A stretch of DNA of 64,000 nucleotides. Origin: CAYGTO01 sp964352815 (lineage in GTDB: Bacteria > Pseudomonadota > Alphaproteobacteria > Rickettsiales > UBA3002). The stretch spans positions 124,001 to 188,000 of the forward strand of contig CAYGTO010000003.1 in the NCBI GenBank assembly GCA_964352815.1, given 5' to 3'. Below are positions 52,168 to 61,406 of the stretch, in pieces (the stretch's first letter is position 1; the number at the start of each line of letters is the position of its first letter). The translations under genes and the position numbers were made by a program. Under the pieces are notes generated by a model that made no database searches, was not told where the DNA came from, and saw only the letters and a list, made by a program, of their open reading frames with translations.

Positions 52168-53016
52168 CTACCTAAACTCAAACAGCGCTCGGAAAATCCC
52201 ATGCCAGGTGTTTACTTCCTGCGTGCTAAGGTCCGCTCTCAATAAAGAAGTGCGGATATTGCGCCACATGGCAGACTTTTTCTCGGGCACGCTCCAGAAA
52301 TTCGCCTGATCAAGCATGGGTTCAAGCTGGTCAAACAGCGCCTGTAGCTCACCGTGGGTTGCATTTACACCGTCATCCTGAGAGAGCGCAGCGACCGAAG
52401 GATCTTCTATCCTGTGGCGCGATAGATCCTTCGCCGGCGGCTCAGGATGACGAAGATTAGCCTCCCGAATCCCGAATTCTTGCCTAAACCACTCATAACA
52501 CACAATATTAACTGCTTGACCAAGATTCAGGGACGGATAGTCCGGATTCGCCGGAATCGGCAGAATCGCCTGCGCCAGCGTGACATGTTCATTGGTCAGG
52601 CCCGTGCGTTCTGGGCCGAAAAGAATGGCTACACTGTCATCCCGCGATTTAATCGCGGGATCTCTACTTGCATCCAGAGATCCCCTGGTCAAGCCACGGG
52701 ATGACAACATTTCACTAATATCCGCCTCCGGCTTATGCATCTCTCGGTCGCGCGCCGTGGTGGCCAGTACATAGTCACAGTCCGCTATGGCCGCTTCTAA
52801 CGTGTCATAGAGCTGCGCCGCCTCAATCAGGTGCTTTGCCCCCGCCGACAGGCTCAGCGCCCGCTCATTGGGCCAGCCATCGCGCGGATTGACAATTCTA
52901 AGCTCCGACACGGCGAAATTATGCATTGCCCGCGCCGCCGCACCAATATTCTCGCCCATTTGCGGCTCAACGAGGATGATTTTCGGAGATTGTTGCATTG
53001 CACCACTACAGTTCAT
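52168..53016 (-). CDS. trmJ: tRNA (cytidine/uridine-2'-O-)methyltransferase TrmJ with two inserted segments
   Basis: 282 aa. SPOUT methyltransferase that modifies position 32 of tRNAs. Knot motifs: IILVEPQMGENIGAAARAM, LRIVNPRDGWPNERA, LATTARDRE, the SAM loop VAILFGPERTGL and LNLGQAVNIVCYEW. Two in-frame segments interrupt it: ~24 residues (GLTRGSLDASRDPAIKSRDD, DNA 52635-52706) just before the SAM loop, and ~28 residues (HPEPPAKDLS..ALSQDDG, DNA 52371-52452) after the knot. Both are palindromic repeats. The start may be the ATG at 52998. The catalytic blocks remain intact. Confidence 0.93.
   Translation of the reverse strand: MNCSGAMQQSPKIILVEPQMGENIGAAARAMHNFAVSELRIVNPRDGWPNERALSLSAGAKHLIEAAQLYDTLEAAIADCDYVLATTARDREMHKPEADISEMLSSRGLTRGSLDASRDPAIKSRDDSVAILFGPERTGLTNEHVTLAQAILPIPANPDYPSLNLGQAVNIVCYEWFRQEFGIREANLRHPEPPAKDLSRHRIEDPSVAALSQDDGVNATHGELQALFDQLEPMLDQANFWSVPEKKSAMWRNIRTSLLRADLSTQEVNTWHGIFRALFEFR
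52371..52452 (-). repeat. B-type palindrome inserted in trmJ, copy 1
   Basis: 82 bp with 12-bp terminal inverted repeats (CGTCATCCTGAG / CTCAGGATGACG) and inner CGAAGGATCT/AGATCCTTCG. About 90% identical to copy 2 inside cimA (54134-54215), and read in the same coding frame in both genes. Confidence 0.9.
52635..52706 (-). repeat. B/A-related palindrome inserted in trmJ
   Basis: 72 bp bounded by TGTCATCCCG and CGGGATGACA, with a perfect CCCGCGATT/AATCGCGGG hairpin and GGATCTC/GAGATCC words. Exactly 24 codons, in frame, upstream of the SAM-binding loop sequence. Confidence 0.85.
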
Positions 53017-53067
53017 TGTTTTTTAATGATTTTTCATTATTGTTATATGGTCTAAAAGGAAAATGCA

Positions 53068-53850
53068 ATGCCACGTAGAAAGAACACTGTAAACGTCAAA
53101 ATACTCGCTTTGGTCGACACGCTGGATTTACTGCTATCATTAAAAGAAGCAGATCTGCCTGAGGGTGAAACTGATTTATTCCCTGGTCTTGTAGGCCTTC
53201 CTGTCTACAAATCCGCTGATTATCAGTCACAAATCAAACAGTTAAATCTTGCTATGAAATCACTTGCTGACACAATGGGTAAACAACCAATATCTTTTGG
53301 CAAATCGGAACGTGATCATGATAGGGAAGCTGGCGGCCTGTATGTACTTCATGTTTCTATTCCCGAACCACCTCATGAATATTTAGATATATTACGTACA
53401 TTTCTAGAAACTCATAAAACTAAGCATGGCATTCCAGAAGGCTTCATCGATTACCGCCATACCCCCCAGATGCCTGTGGATTTGTTGATTGCGTGTTTAG
53501 CTGAAGTTAGAGAAAACTCGGCCCCTGAAGATACATCTGCAACATTAGAAACACCAATAAACAACGGGTTACATGCCGCTGCGCTTTCTAAACTCCTCAA
53601 CGCAGCCAAAGCCAGCGCTTACGGCGATACGCATGAAATACTATTTAAACCTGCATATACAGGAGTCGAAGTAACCTCATCAGGCATAGGACTGCACGAA
53701 GCGATTGATAAGCTGACATCAAACTTAAAACAGCCAGAGAGAAAGAAGGCGTTTGCTAATCACATCCAACAACCCGATTTCGCGCGGGCAGCTCAAAGCG
53801 TTTACGCTGCTTACGTAGCGCCAATTGCGCGTTCACATGGGTATGTTTAG
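53068..53850 (+). CDS. Hypothetical protein (orphan)
   Basis: 260 aa, not recognised. AAAAGGA lies 6-7 nt upstream of the ATG. No signal peptide or membrane helix. Mainly helical, with LLLSLKEADLPEGETDLFPG near the N-terminus and a C-terminal helical part ending in Ala-rich VYAAYVAPIARSHGYV. More AT-rich than the flanks. Divergent from trmJ; its stop overlaps the convergent cimA stop by 4 nt. Confidence 0.6.
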   Translation: MPRRKNTVNVKILALVDTLDLLLSLKEADLPEGETDLFPGLVGLPVYKSADYQSQIKQLNLAMKSLADTMGKQPISFGKSERDHDREAGGLYVLHVSIPEPPHEYLDILRTFLETHKTKHGIPEGFIDYRHTPQMPVDLLIACLAEVRENSAPEDTSATLETPINNGLHAAALSKLLNAAKASAYGDTHEILFKPAYTGVEVTSSGIGLHEAIDKLTSNLKQPERKKAFANHIQQPDFARAAQSVYAAYVAPIARSHGYV

Positions 53851-55526
53851 CCAAGCAACCCGTAGGTAAGCGCGTCTTTGAGCGCCTCATAGGACGCATC
53901 GATAATGTTGTGCGACACACCGATCGTGGTCCAGCTTTGACCCTTCTCATTCGTGCTTTCGATCATCACACGGGTCAGCGCGGCCGTTGCATCTTTCGGC
54001 GTTAGAATTCGCACTTTGTAGTCACTCAGATGCATTTTCTTGAGCTTTGGATAGGTCGGCATTAGCGCGGCACGCAGCGCGGCATCGAGTGCATTGACCG
54101 GGCCATTACCCTCGCCTGCTGTCAGGCAGGTACCGTCATCCTGAGAGAGCGCAGCGAGCGAAGGATCTTCCATCCTGTGACACGATAGATCCTTCGCCTG
54201 CGGCTCAGGATGACGGTTTGTTTTTTTGGATTTTGTAGCAACCGTCAGCTTCACCGTCGCCTCCGACACCGTCACCTTTCTGCCCTTCGCATTAAATCGC
54301 CGCTCATCAGTAACACGGAAATGCTCCAGCTCAAAAAATTCGGGCACCAGCCCCAGCTTCCGGCGCACGAGCAGCTCAAAACTCGCATCGGCATCTTCAT
54401 AGGCATAGCCAAGTTTCTCGCGCTCCTTGATCAGCTTGACCAAATCATCCAGCTTCGGGTTCTCTTTCTCTTTGCCAAGCCCCATCGCTTCGAGGCGGGT
54501 GATGATGTTTGACTTACCCGCCTTATCGGACACCAGAATCTGGCGCTGATTGCCGACTTGCGCCGGATCAATATGCTCATAGCTCTTCGTGCTTTTCGCC
54601 ATCGCCGAGACATGCAAGCCGCCCTTATGCGCAAAGGCCGCGCTACCAACATAGGGCAAATGGCTATTCGGAATCCGGTTCAGCCGCTCATCGACCAGGC
54701 GCGACAACTTTACCAGCTGCTGAAGTTTTTTCTCAGACGCGCCGGTTTTATAGCCCAGCTTCAGCATCAGATTTGGAATGATCGAAATCAAATTCGCATT
54801 GCCGCAGCGCTCGCCAATCCCGTTGATCGTGCCTTGCACCTGGCGCACGCCCGCTTCCACCGCCGCGATTGAATTCGCCACGGCCTGTTCGGTGTCGTTA
54901 TGGCAATGAATGCCCAAATGATCGCCCGGAATATGCTGCGTAATTTGCGTTACAATCTCGCTGATCTCATGCGGCAGCGTGCCGCCATTCGTATCACACA
55001 GCACCACCCAGCGCGCGCCGGCCTCATACGCGGCTTTCAGGCAATCAAGCGTGTAGTCTGAGTTCGCCTTGAACCCGTCGAAACAGTGTTCCGCATCAAA
55101 CAAAACTTCGCGCTTTTTCGACACCGCATGGGCGATACTGTCGGAAATCATTTTCACATTCTCTTTTTGTGAGACGCCCAATGCGTTCTCGACCTGCCAA
55201 TCCCAGCTTTTGCCGACGATGCATAACGCGCCCGGATGCGCATCGAGCAGCGCGTTCAGCCCCGGATCATTCGCCGCGCTACGGCCATTGCGCCGCGTCA
55301 TGCCAAAGGCAGTGACCTTCGCTTTTTTAAGCTTCGGCTGTTCCGCAAAAAATTGATCATCTGTCGGGTTCGCGCCCGGCCATCCGCCTTCAATATAATC
55401 AATGCCGAACTCATCGAGCGCCTTCGCAATCGCGATTTTATCAGACACGGTGAAATCAACCCCACGCGCCTGCGCGCCATCGCGCAGGGTGGAATCATAG
55501 AGAGTAATGCGGTCTTGTTTAGTCAT
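53847..55526 (-). CDS. cimA: (R)-citramalate synthase with inserted segment
   Basis: 559 aa. Condenses pyruvate and acetyl-CoA to citramalate, a threonine-independent route to isoleucine. HMGL-like barrel (~1-280): LYDSTLRDGAQARGV, IEGGWPGANP, CDTNGGTLPHE, HCHNDTEQAVANS, GTINGIGERCGNANL; then the regulatory domain with GEGNGPVNALDAAL. Just before that block lies an in-frame ~28-residue segment (HPEPQAKDLS..ALSQDDG) encoded by a B-type palindrome. Start at 55526 (MTKQDRITLYD) fits the family; upstream in-frame ATGs extend into AT-rich sequence. Confidence 0.93.
   Translation of the reverse strand: MTKQDRITLYDSTLRDGAQARGVDFTVSDKIAIAKALDEFGIDYIEGGWPGANPTDDQFFAEQPKLKKAKVTAFGMTRRNGRSAANDPGLNALLDAHPGALCIVGKSWDWQVENALGVSQKENVKMISDSIAHAVSKKREVLFDAEHCFDGFKANSDYTLDCLKAAYEAGARWVVLCDTNGGTLPHEISEIVTQITQHIPGDHLGIHCHNDTEQAVANSIAAVEAGVRQVQGTINGIGERCGNANLISIIPNLMLKLGYKTGASEKKLQQLVKLSRLVDERLNRIPNSHLPYVGSAAFAHKGGLHVSAMAKSTKSYEHIDPAQVGNQRQILVSDKAGKSNIITRLEAMGLGKEKENPKLDDLVKLIKEREKLGYAYEDADASFELLVRRKLGLVPEFFELEHFRVTDERRFNAKGRKVTVSEATVKLTVATKSKKTNRHPEPQAKDLSCHRMEDPSLAALSQDDGTCLTAGEGNGPVNALDAALRAALMPTYPKLKKMHLSDYKVRILTPKDATAALTRVMIESTNEKGQSWTTIGVSHNIIDASYEALKDALTYGLLG
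54134..54215 (-). repeat. B-type palindrome inserted in cimA, copy 2
   Basis: 82 bp, same terminal inverted repeats (CGTCATCCTGAG / CTCAGGATGACG) and ~90% identity to 52371-52452. It encodes a nearly identical peptide (HPEPQAKDLSCHRMEDPS) in the same frame. Confidence 0.9.
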
Positions 55527-55635
55527 GACGAGCATTAGGCGAGATTTTTGCAAAAAAATCAAGAATCGTCACAATTCTGAAACAATCCTATGTTATTAAG
55601 CCCAAATATTAAGAATATAAGGAAGGACAAATAAG

Positions 55636-56079
55636 ATGAATATGACAAGAACAGATGATCAACTTTCAGGCGCGGTACGTAGGGTAGTTGATGACTTAGC
55701 GGCTGGAACATTAAAAGGTACTCATACAATAGATTTAGGCAAATTCTCTGTAGAAATTTCTCAAGAGGGAGGAAACTGTTATTCTCTGAATAGGGTTAAG
55801 TCTACCCACGGTGGCAGCCCTAAAGACCCTAATGGAGAAGGCGAATCTAGGCTGGATTCATATTTTGCCATCAACCATGTATACAAAACGTTATCAGAGA
55901 ATGGATATCTCCCCGAAAGAGATGGAAGTGGACCACCTCCCTCATTTCCTATTAGCGGTTTGCAAGGCGGCGAGGCAAGCGACGTTGTATACGCTCTTGC
56001 CACAGCGCATGTGAATCAACAGGCTTTGAAGCAAAAAATAGCGCATGCTCAAGAAATAGCAGCCGGGGTACGCCTGTAA
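55636..56079 (+). CDS. Hypothetical protein (orphan)
   Basis: 147 aa, not recognised. AAGGAAGGA lies ~9 nt upstream of the ATG. Soluble, with a Gly/Pro-rich middle (HGGSPKDPNGEGES) and a helical C-terminus (VNQQALKQKIAHAQEIAAG). Divergent from cimA and convergent with gltX (40-nt gap). Lower GC than neighbours. Confidence 0.55.
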   Translation: MNMTRTDDQLSGAVRRVVDDLAAGTLKGTHTIDLGKFSVEISQEGGNCYSLNRVKSTHGGSPKDPNGEGESRLDSYFAINHVYKTLSENGYLPERDGSGPPPSFPISGLQGGEASDVVYALATAHVNQQALKQKIAHAQEIAAGVRL

Positions 56080-56119
56080 AGCTCTCAGTTTTCTAATTAT
56101 CCTTAAGGTTATAAGAAAA

Positions 56120-57466
56120 TTACGCCGCTTCGCCTCGTAGGCGTTTCTCCGTACGTTCGCGCCCCAAAAGCGCCACCACTTTCGGTAGTTCAGGGCCGTC
56201 CTCACGCGCGGTGAGTGCGCGGCGCAGTGGCATGAACAGCTGCTTGCCTTTGCGGCCAGATTCGCTCTTGAGCGCATCGAGCATGGTCTTCCAGCTTTCT
56301 TCACTCACTTCACCCTCTGGCAGCAATTCCGCCGCACGCGCGGTAAATTCCTCATCACCGGTTTCAATCAAGGGCTCGATCGGCTCGCGTAGCAACGCCC
56401 ACCAATCCTTAATGTCATGGAATTGTGCCAGGTTACGCTTCACCTGTTCCCAGAAATCTTCATCAACCTGCTCAAATCCCGCCATCACCAAATGCGGCTT
56501 GGCGTCGGCGAAGGACAGGCCATGAATCAGCTTCTCATTCAGCCGCACCAGCTCTTCCTGATCGTAATTCGCCATCGAGCGGCCGAACTTCGTAATATCG
56601 AAACTTTGAATCAGCGTATCCATCGATTCAAACGCCGCAATCGCATCGGACGTACCGATTTTTGCCAAATAAGAATTGACCGCCATGGGAAGATAGGCCG
56701 CGTCACGTAGCCCCTCAATGTCACCGCCACCCTCGCGCTTCGATAGTTTCGCACCGCCCATTTGCAGCAGTGCCGTATGGCCAAAGACCGGCACATCATA
56801 GCCCAGCGTTTGCATGAGCTGCACCTGAATCGCCGTGTTCGAGACATGATCTTCGCCGCGCAAAATATGGGTGATGCCCATCTGCCCATCATCCACCGAA
56901 GTCGAAAGGGTAAAGAGCGGCACGCCATCTTCGCGCACAAGCACCGGGTCAGACAGATTCTGTCCCTCAAACTCGACCGGGCCGCGCACCAAATCCTCCC
57001 ACGCAATTTTTGCATGATCGAGCTTGAAGCGCCAATGGGCTTTGCGTCCTTCTGCCTCATAGGCCTGCTTCTCATCATCGGTGAGTTTCAACGCGCCGCG
57101 ATCATAAATCGGCGGTTTCCCACGGCTAGCGAGCATTTTGCGTTTCACTTCCAGCTCGTCCGGCGTCTCGTAACACGGATAAAGCCGGCCATCTTCGATC
57201 AGCTTTTGCTTCGCCGCCTTATAGCGCTCAAAGCGGTCAGACTGCCGGTCACTCTGATCCCACTCCAGCCCAAGCCATTTCAAATCCGTGCGTATCGCCT
57301 CTTCATATTCCGCTTTCGAGCGCTCCTGATCCGTGTCATCGATGCGCAGCACAAACGTACCGCCCTGCGCTTTGGCGAACAAAAAATTCACCAGCGCGGT
57401 GCGGGTGTTGCCCACATGGAGCTTACCGGTTGGGGATGGTGCAAAACGGACTTTAGGTTGATTCAT
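56120..57466 (-). CDS. gltX: Glutamyl-tRNA synthetase
   Basis: 448 aa. Class I synthetase charging tRNA-Glu (and, in alphaproteobacteria, often mischarging tRNA-Gln for amidation). HIGH-type motif HVGN after SPTGKL; KMSKS-type motif KLSKREGG (~residue 240). N-terminal RFAPSPTG. I chose the ATG at 57466 because the longer ORF begins inside the C1 repeat and adds 16 unconserved residues. Confidence 0.95.
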   Translation of the reverse strand: MNQPKVRFAPSPTGKLHVGNTRTALVNFLFAKAQGGTFVLRIDDTDQERSKAEYEEAIRTDLKWLGLEWDQSDRQSDRFERYKAAKQKLIEDGRLYPCYETPDELEVKRKMLASRGKPPIYDRGALKLTDDEKQAYEAEGRKAHWRFKLDHAKIAWEDLVRGPVEFEGQNLSDPVLVREDGVPLFTLSTSVDDGQMGITHILRGEDHVSNTAIQVQLMQTLGYDVPVFGHTALLQMGGAKLSKREGGGDIEGLRDAAYLPMAVNSYLAKIGTSDAIAAFESMDTLIQSFDITKFGRSMANYDQEELVRLNEKLIHGLSFADAKPHLVMAGFEQVDEDFWEQVKRNLAQFHDIKDWWALLREPIEPLIETGDEEFTARAAELLPEGEVSEESWKTMLDALKSESGRKGKQLFMPLRRALTAREDGPELPKVVALLGRERTEKRLRGEAA

Positions 57467-57508
57467 GAGAGGTTTGTAATGGTTGAGGGGTGAAATGTAA
57501 ATGGAAAC

Positions 57509-57595
57509 TGTCATTGCGAGGAGCGATAGCGACGAAGCAATCTTTTGAAAGTGACTACTGAGATTGCCGCGCTCACTTCGTTCGCTCGCAATGAC
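57509..57595 (-). repeat. C-type palindrome, copy 1 (nadE-gltX)
   Basis: 87 bp bounded by TGTCATTGCGAGGAGCGA and TCGCTCGCAATGACG. It forms a long outer stem with an internal TGAAAGTGACTACTGAG spacer. It lies between nadE and gltX on the minus strand and could act as a transcript end or stabiliser. Confidence 0.85.
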
Positions 57596-57601
57596 GTGAT
57601 A

Positions 57602-59269
57602 CTAAATAACGCGTTGCTGGATCCAGTGATTGGTGATCGGGTAGCGACGATCGCGCCCGAACGACATGCCGGATAGGCGTACGCCGGGCGGCGACTGACG
57701 GCGCTTATACTCCGCCGTATAGATGAGCTTGATGATGTTGCGCACCATTTCCGGTTCGTAGCCACGCTCGAGCACCTCTTCTAGCGAGAGACGTGCTTCA
57801 ATGAAACACTGCAAAATGCTATCGAGCTTGTCATATGGAGGAAGCGAATCTTGATCTTTCTGATCATGGCGCAGCTCGGCAGTGGGCGGCTTAGTAATCA
57901 TCCGCTCGGGAATCACTGCTTTCGCAGGCCCTTTAAATTCCATGCCCTTCCCTTTAAAATCGATCTCGCCTTTATTACGCCAGCGCGCGAGCGCAAACAC
58001 GCTTGTTTTATAGCAATCTTTCAGCACCGAATAACCACCACACATATCACCATACAGCGTCGAGTAGCCAACCGACAGTTCCGATTTATTCCCTGTCGTC
58101 AGGACCATATCGCCAAATTTATTACTCATCGCCATCAGAATATTGCCACGTATGCGCGCCTGAATATTTTCCTCAGTAATGTCTGCTTTCTGATCTTTGA
58201 ACATCTCGCTAAACGTATCATCATACGCTTCCATGAGTTTACCGATTGGCATCGTATCCATCTGTACGCCTAGAGTTTCTGCCATTTCCGTGGCATCCTC
58301 GTTGCTATCGTTCGACGTGTAAGGCGATGGCATAAGCACGGTACGCACCCGATCCGGCCCCAGCGCATCAACCGCCACTGCTGTGGTAACACCCGAATCA
58401 ATGCCGCCCGACAGGCCAATGATCACCCCTGGGAAGCCATTTTTCTCCACATAATCCTTCAGCCCGAGCACCATCACTTGGTACATGGTCGCCTCGTCGG
58501 CATAGGAGAAATCGCAGGGTTCCAAAGGTTCTTTAGCCGGCTCATAGGCCGCCACCTCTTCGGCGCAATGGGCGAGGTTCTGCGTCACAACCCCATCTTT
58601 GTTGCACACGAAAGACCGGCCATCAAACACCAGCTCATCTTGTCCGCCCACATTATTCACGTAAATCACATCACAGCCTGCTTCTTGCGCCAGCTCTGAC
58701 ACCATCTCAAAGCGGCGCGGCGCTTTATCCATCTCAAAGGGCGAAGCATTCTGCGAAATAATCAGATCTGGCATGAGGCTAATCACATGCTCGCGGCATT
58801 TCGGATCCCACGTCTCCTCACAAATCATGATTGCAACGCGCGTCCCGTGGAAGTTATACAGCTTTGGAAGATCACCTGCGACAAACAAACGCTTTTCATC
58901 GAACACGCCATAATTGGGGAGCGCCGCCTTGTAGCTGTGAAAATTCATTTCACCCTTCTCAAGGAGAAACGTCGCATTATAGAGCGAAGCCTCCTCTTCC
59001 CATAGGCCGCCGACAAGCATAGAAAGGTCCTCGCCGCGCGTGGCTTCTCGAAGCGTTTCAACGGCCTCCATTGCCACCTTACGAAAGGCGGTTTTGTAGA
59101 GAATATCTTCGGCCGGATAACCGGTGATGGCCATTTCCGGGAAAATGATCATCCCCTTCTCGCCCTTCTTCAACTTCTTAGCGGCCTCGCGGTACATCTC
59201 CTCGATGCGCGCTGTGTTGCCGTCAATATCGCCGACGATGGAATTAAGCTGTGCTAAGAAAAAGGTCAT
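57602..59269 (-). CDS. nadE: Glutamine-dependent NAD+ synthetase
   Basis: 555 aa. Final step of NAD+ synthesis with glutamine as ammonia donor. N-terminal nitrilase domain with the Glu-Lys-Cys triad: FPEMAITGYP, KAALPNYGVFDE, MICEETWD. C-terminal synthetase domain: ATP P-loop GLSGGIDSGV, TTGNKSE, GGYSVLKDCYKT. Start at 59269 (MTFFLAQLN) matches the family; a 5-codon longer ATG start has no better ribosome site. Confidence 0.96.
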   Translation of the reverse strand: MTFFLAQLNSIVGDIDGNTARIEEMYREAAKKLKKGEKGMIIFPEMAITGYPAEDILYKTAFRKVAMEAVETLREATRGEDLSMLVGGLWEEEASLYNATFLLEKGEMNFHSYKAALPNYGVFDEKRLFVAGDLPKLYNFHGTRVAIMICEETWDPKCREHVISLMPDLIISQNASPFEMDKAPRRFEMVSELAQEAGCDVIYVNNVGGQDELVFDGRSFVCNKDGVVTQNLAHCAEEVAAYEPAKEPLEPCDFSYADEATMYQVMVLGLKDYVEKNGFPGVIIGLSGGIDSGVTTAVAVDALGPDRVRTVLMPSPYTSNDSNEDATEMAETLGVQMDTMPIGKLMEAYDDTFSEMFKDQKADITEENIQARIRGNILMAMSNKFGDMVLTTGNKSELSVGYSTLYGDMCGGYSVLKDCYKTSVFALARWRNKGEIDFKGKGMEFKGPAKAVIPERMITKPPTAELRHDQKDQDSLPPYDKLDSILQCFIEARLSLEEVLERGYEPEMVRNIIKLIYTAEYKRRQSPPGVRLSGMSFGRDRRYPITNHWIQQRVI

Positions 59270-59394
59270 AAATTCGTCATACACGTTTGATACATTCTAA
59301 TGTAGTGAAAGCGTAGATTTATACAATGAAGAAGAAGATAATGGCCGATGAGTCGTACATAGATATCACTCTTACATTGTTTAATCGCAGCATT

Positions 59395-61311
59395 CTACCC
59401 CGCCTGCTTCGTCTCCAGCGTGAGCCAGCGGGCTTCTAGCATGTCTAGCCGCTCTCTTAGTTTAGCATACTCACGAGTGGCACGGTCGAAGGCTTCGGGC
59501 TCTTTGGTATAGAAGTCGGGCGCAGCGAGGCGTTGATTGAGTGCCGCTAGTTCCTGTTCCAATGCTTCAATTTTTTCTATCAGGGTTTTAAGCTCATGCT
59601 GCTCGGAAAAGGTGAGTTCGGGTTTCGCCTTGGGTGCGGGCTGTTTGGGTGACGCTGTACCGCTTGCATCTTCGGGCTTTTTGCCTTTGGCGGAAGCGAC
59701 ACTGCTTTTGGAGGAACGTTTTTTACTGCTCCCGGTTTTTGAAGATTCGCGCTGTTTCTCTTTCGGTGTTGTCTCGCTATTTTTTAGCTTCCCCGATTCT
59801 TTCAAATAATCGCTATAACCGCCAATATAGCTATCGACCTGCGCGTCGCCTTCAAAGGCCAAGGTCTTGGTCACCGTTTGATCCAGAAAGTCGCGATCAT
59901 GGCTGACCACAAACAGCGTACCATCATAATTCGCCAAAATCTCCTCAAGCATATCGAGCGTTTCCATGTCGAGATCATTGGTCGGCTCATCGAGAATCAG
60001 CAGATTCCCTGGATTTGCCAGCACTTTTGCGAGCAACAACCGATTCTTCTGCCCACCCGACAGCGTCGCCACTTTCACATCCTTATCGCGCGGATCGAAC
60101 ATGAAATCTTTCATATAGCCGCACACATGGCGCTGCTTCTTACCCACCGTGATATATTCGCTATCGCCATTGCAAAGGTTGCGGCGGATCGAATGGTCCG
60201 GGTTCAGCGTGCTGCGCTTTTGGTCAAAGTAGGAAATATCCAGCGTGTAGGCGCGTTTGACCTTGCCCGCATCCGGCGCCAAATCACCCACGAGCAGCTT
60301 CAGAAAACTCGTTTTCCCCGAGCCATTTTTGCCCAAAATGCCAATCCGCTCTCCCTTCATCACGCGCAGATTAAACTGATCGAGAATGGGCTTTGCGTTC
60401 TCCCTTTCGCCAAAAGATTTTCGCACCTTGAAAAACTCTGCCACCACATTGCTGCTCTGGCTTGATTCCAGCGGCGCCAGCTCAAGCTTGCTATTGATTT
60501 TGCGGAATTGATATTTATCCGCGCGGAGTTTTTCCTTCGCCTCATGCACCAGCTGAAGCCGGCGCACATTGCGTTTGCGCCGCGCTTTGACGCCGCGGCT
60601 TGCCCATTCAATCTCTTGCGCCAGCGCCGATTCGCGGTTTTTCAGCTCGCGCGCCTCATGTTCCAGTAGCTCAGCAGACCATTGCTCAAAATGGCCGAAC
60701 CCTTTCGGGCAGACGCGAATATTCCCGCGATCCAGCCAAAACACTTTGTTCGAAATATTCGCGAGGAAGGTTTTATCATGGCTGATGCACAGCACCGTCC
60801 CACGATATTGCTTCAGATACTGCTCGAGCCACTCAATCCCTTCCAAATCCAAATGGTTGGTCGGCTCATCGAGCATCAACACATCCGGCTCATCCACCAG
60901 CGAGCGTGCGAGCGCCACGCGCCGTAACTGCCCACCTGAAAGCCGGCCCATCGTATCTTCCAGCCGCAAGCCCAGCGGCTCGGTCACCATCTCCACGCGG
61001 TAGTGATATTCCTCGCCCTTATATTCCTCGGAAAGCCCTTCATGAACATAGTCAAACACTGTGATCTCAGGCTCAAACGGCGGATCCTGATGCAAATAGC
61101 CAATCTCCGTGCCTGGCAGCGACCAGCGCTCACCGCCATCCAGCTCGCGCTCGCCGGAAATCATATGCATCAGCGTGGTTTTCCCTGCGCCATTCTTCCC
61201 GACCAAACAAATCTTATCACCCTCGTGAATATTGAAGCTCAGCCCATCAAACAGCGGCACCTTACCAAAGGTGACATAGGCATCGGTGATGCTGAGAATC
61301 AGATTGCTCAT
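59395..61311 (-). CDS. uup: ABC-F family ATPase Uup
   Basis: 638 aa. Ribosome-associated/DNA-branch-binding ABC-F protein without membrane domains. Two ATPase domains: GKNGAGKTT with LSGGQLRR and LMLDEPTNHLD; then GKNGSGKTS with LSGGQKNR and LILDEPTNDLD. A linker lies between them, and a Lys/Ser-rich segment leads to the C-terminal coiled coil (LIEKIEALEQELAALNQRL) typical of Uup. Single gene. Confidence 0.94.
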   Translation of the reverse strand: MSNLILSITDAYVTFGKVPLFDGLSFNIHEGDKICLVGKNGAGKTTLMHMISGERELDGGERWSLPGTEIGYLHQDPPFEPEITVFDYVHEGLSEEYKGEEYHYRVEMVTEPLGLRLEDTMGRLSGGQLRRVALARSLVDEPDVLMLDEPTNHLDLEGIEWLEQYLKQYRGTVLCISHDKTFLANISNKVFWLDRGNIRVCPKGFGHFEQWSAELLEHEARELKNRESALAQEIEWASRGVKARRKRNVRRLQLVHEAKEKLRADKYQFRKINSKLELAPLESSQSSNVVAEFFKVRKSFGERENAKPILDQFNLRVMKGERIGILGKNGSGKTSFLKLLVGDLAPDAGKVKRAYTLDISYFDQKRSTLNPDHSIRRNLCNGDSEYITVGKKQRHVCGYMKDFMFDPRDKDVKVATLSGGQKNRLLLAKVLANPGNLLILDEPTNDLDMETLDMLEEILANYDGTLFVVSHDRDFLDQTVTKTLAFEGDAQVDSYIGGYSDYLKESGKLKNSETTPKEKQRESSKTGSSKKRSSKSSVASAKGKKPEDASGTASPKQPAPKAKPELTFSEQHELKTLIEKIEALEQELAALNQRLAAPDFYTKEPEAFDRATREYAKLRERLDMLEARWLTLETKQAG

Positions 61312-61406
61312 AGGACAAAGGGTTTCGTTACCAGCGCGATGCTATAGCGCAGCAGATGGGGAAAGGCAATGGGTCAATGCGGCAGCGATCGCGCCGAGAT
61401 AGGATA

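Noticed and set aside
57467..57514. Longer GltX start
   Set aside because: The extension begins within the C-type repeat and is not conserved; the family N-terminus starts at the later ATG.
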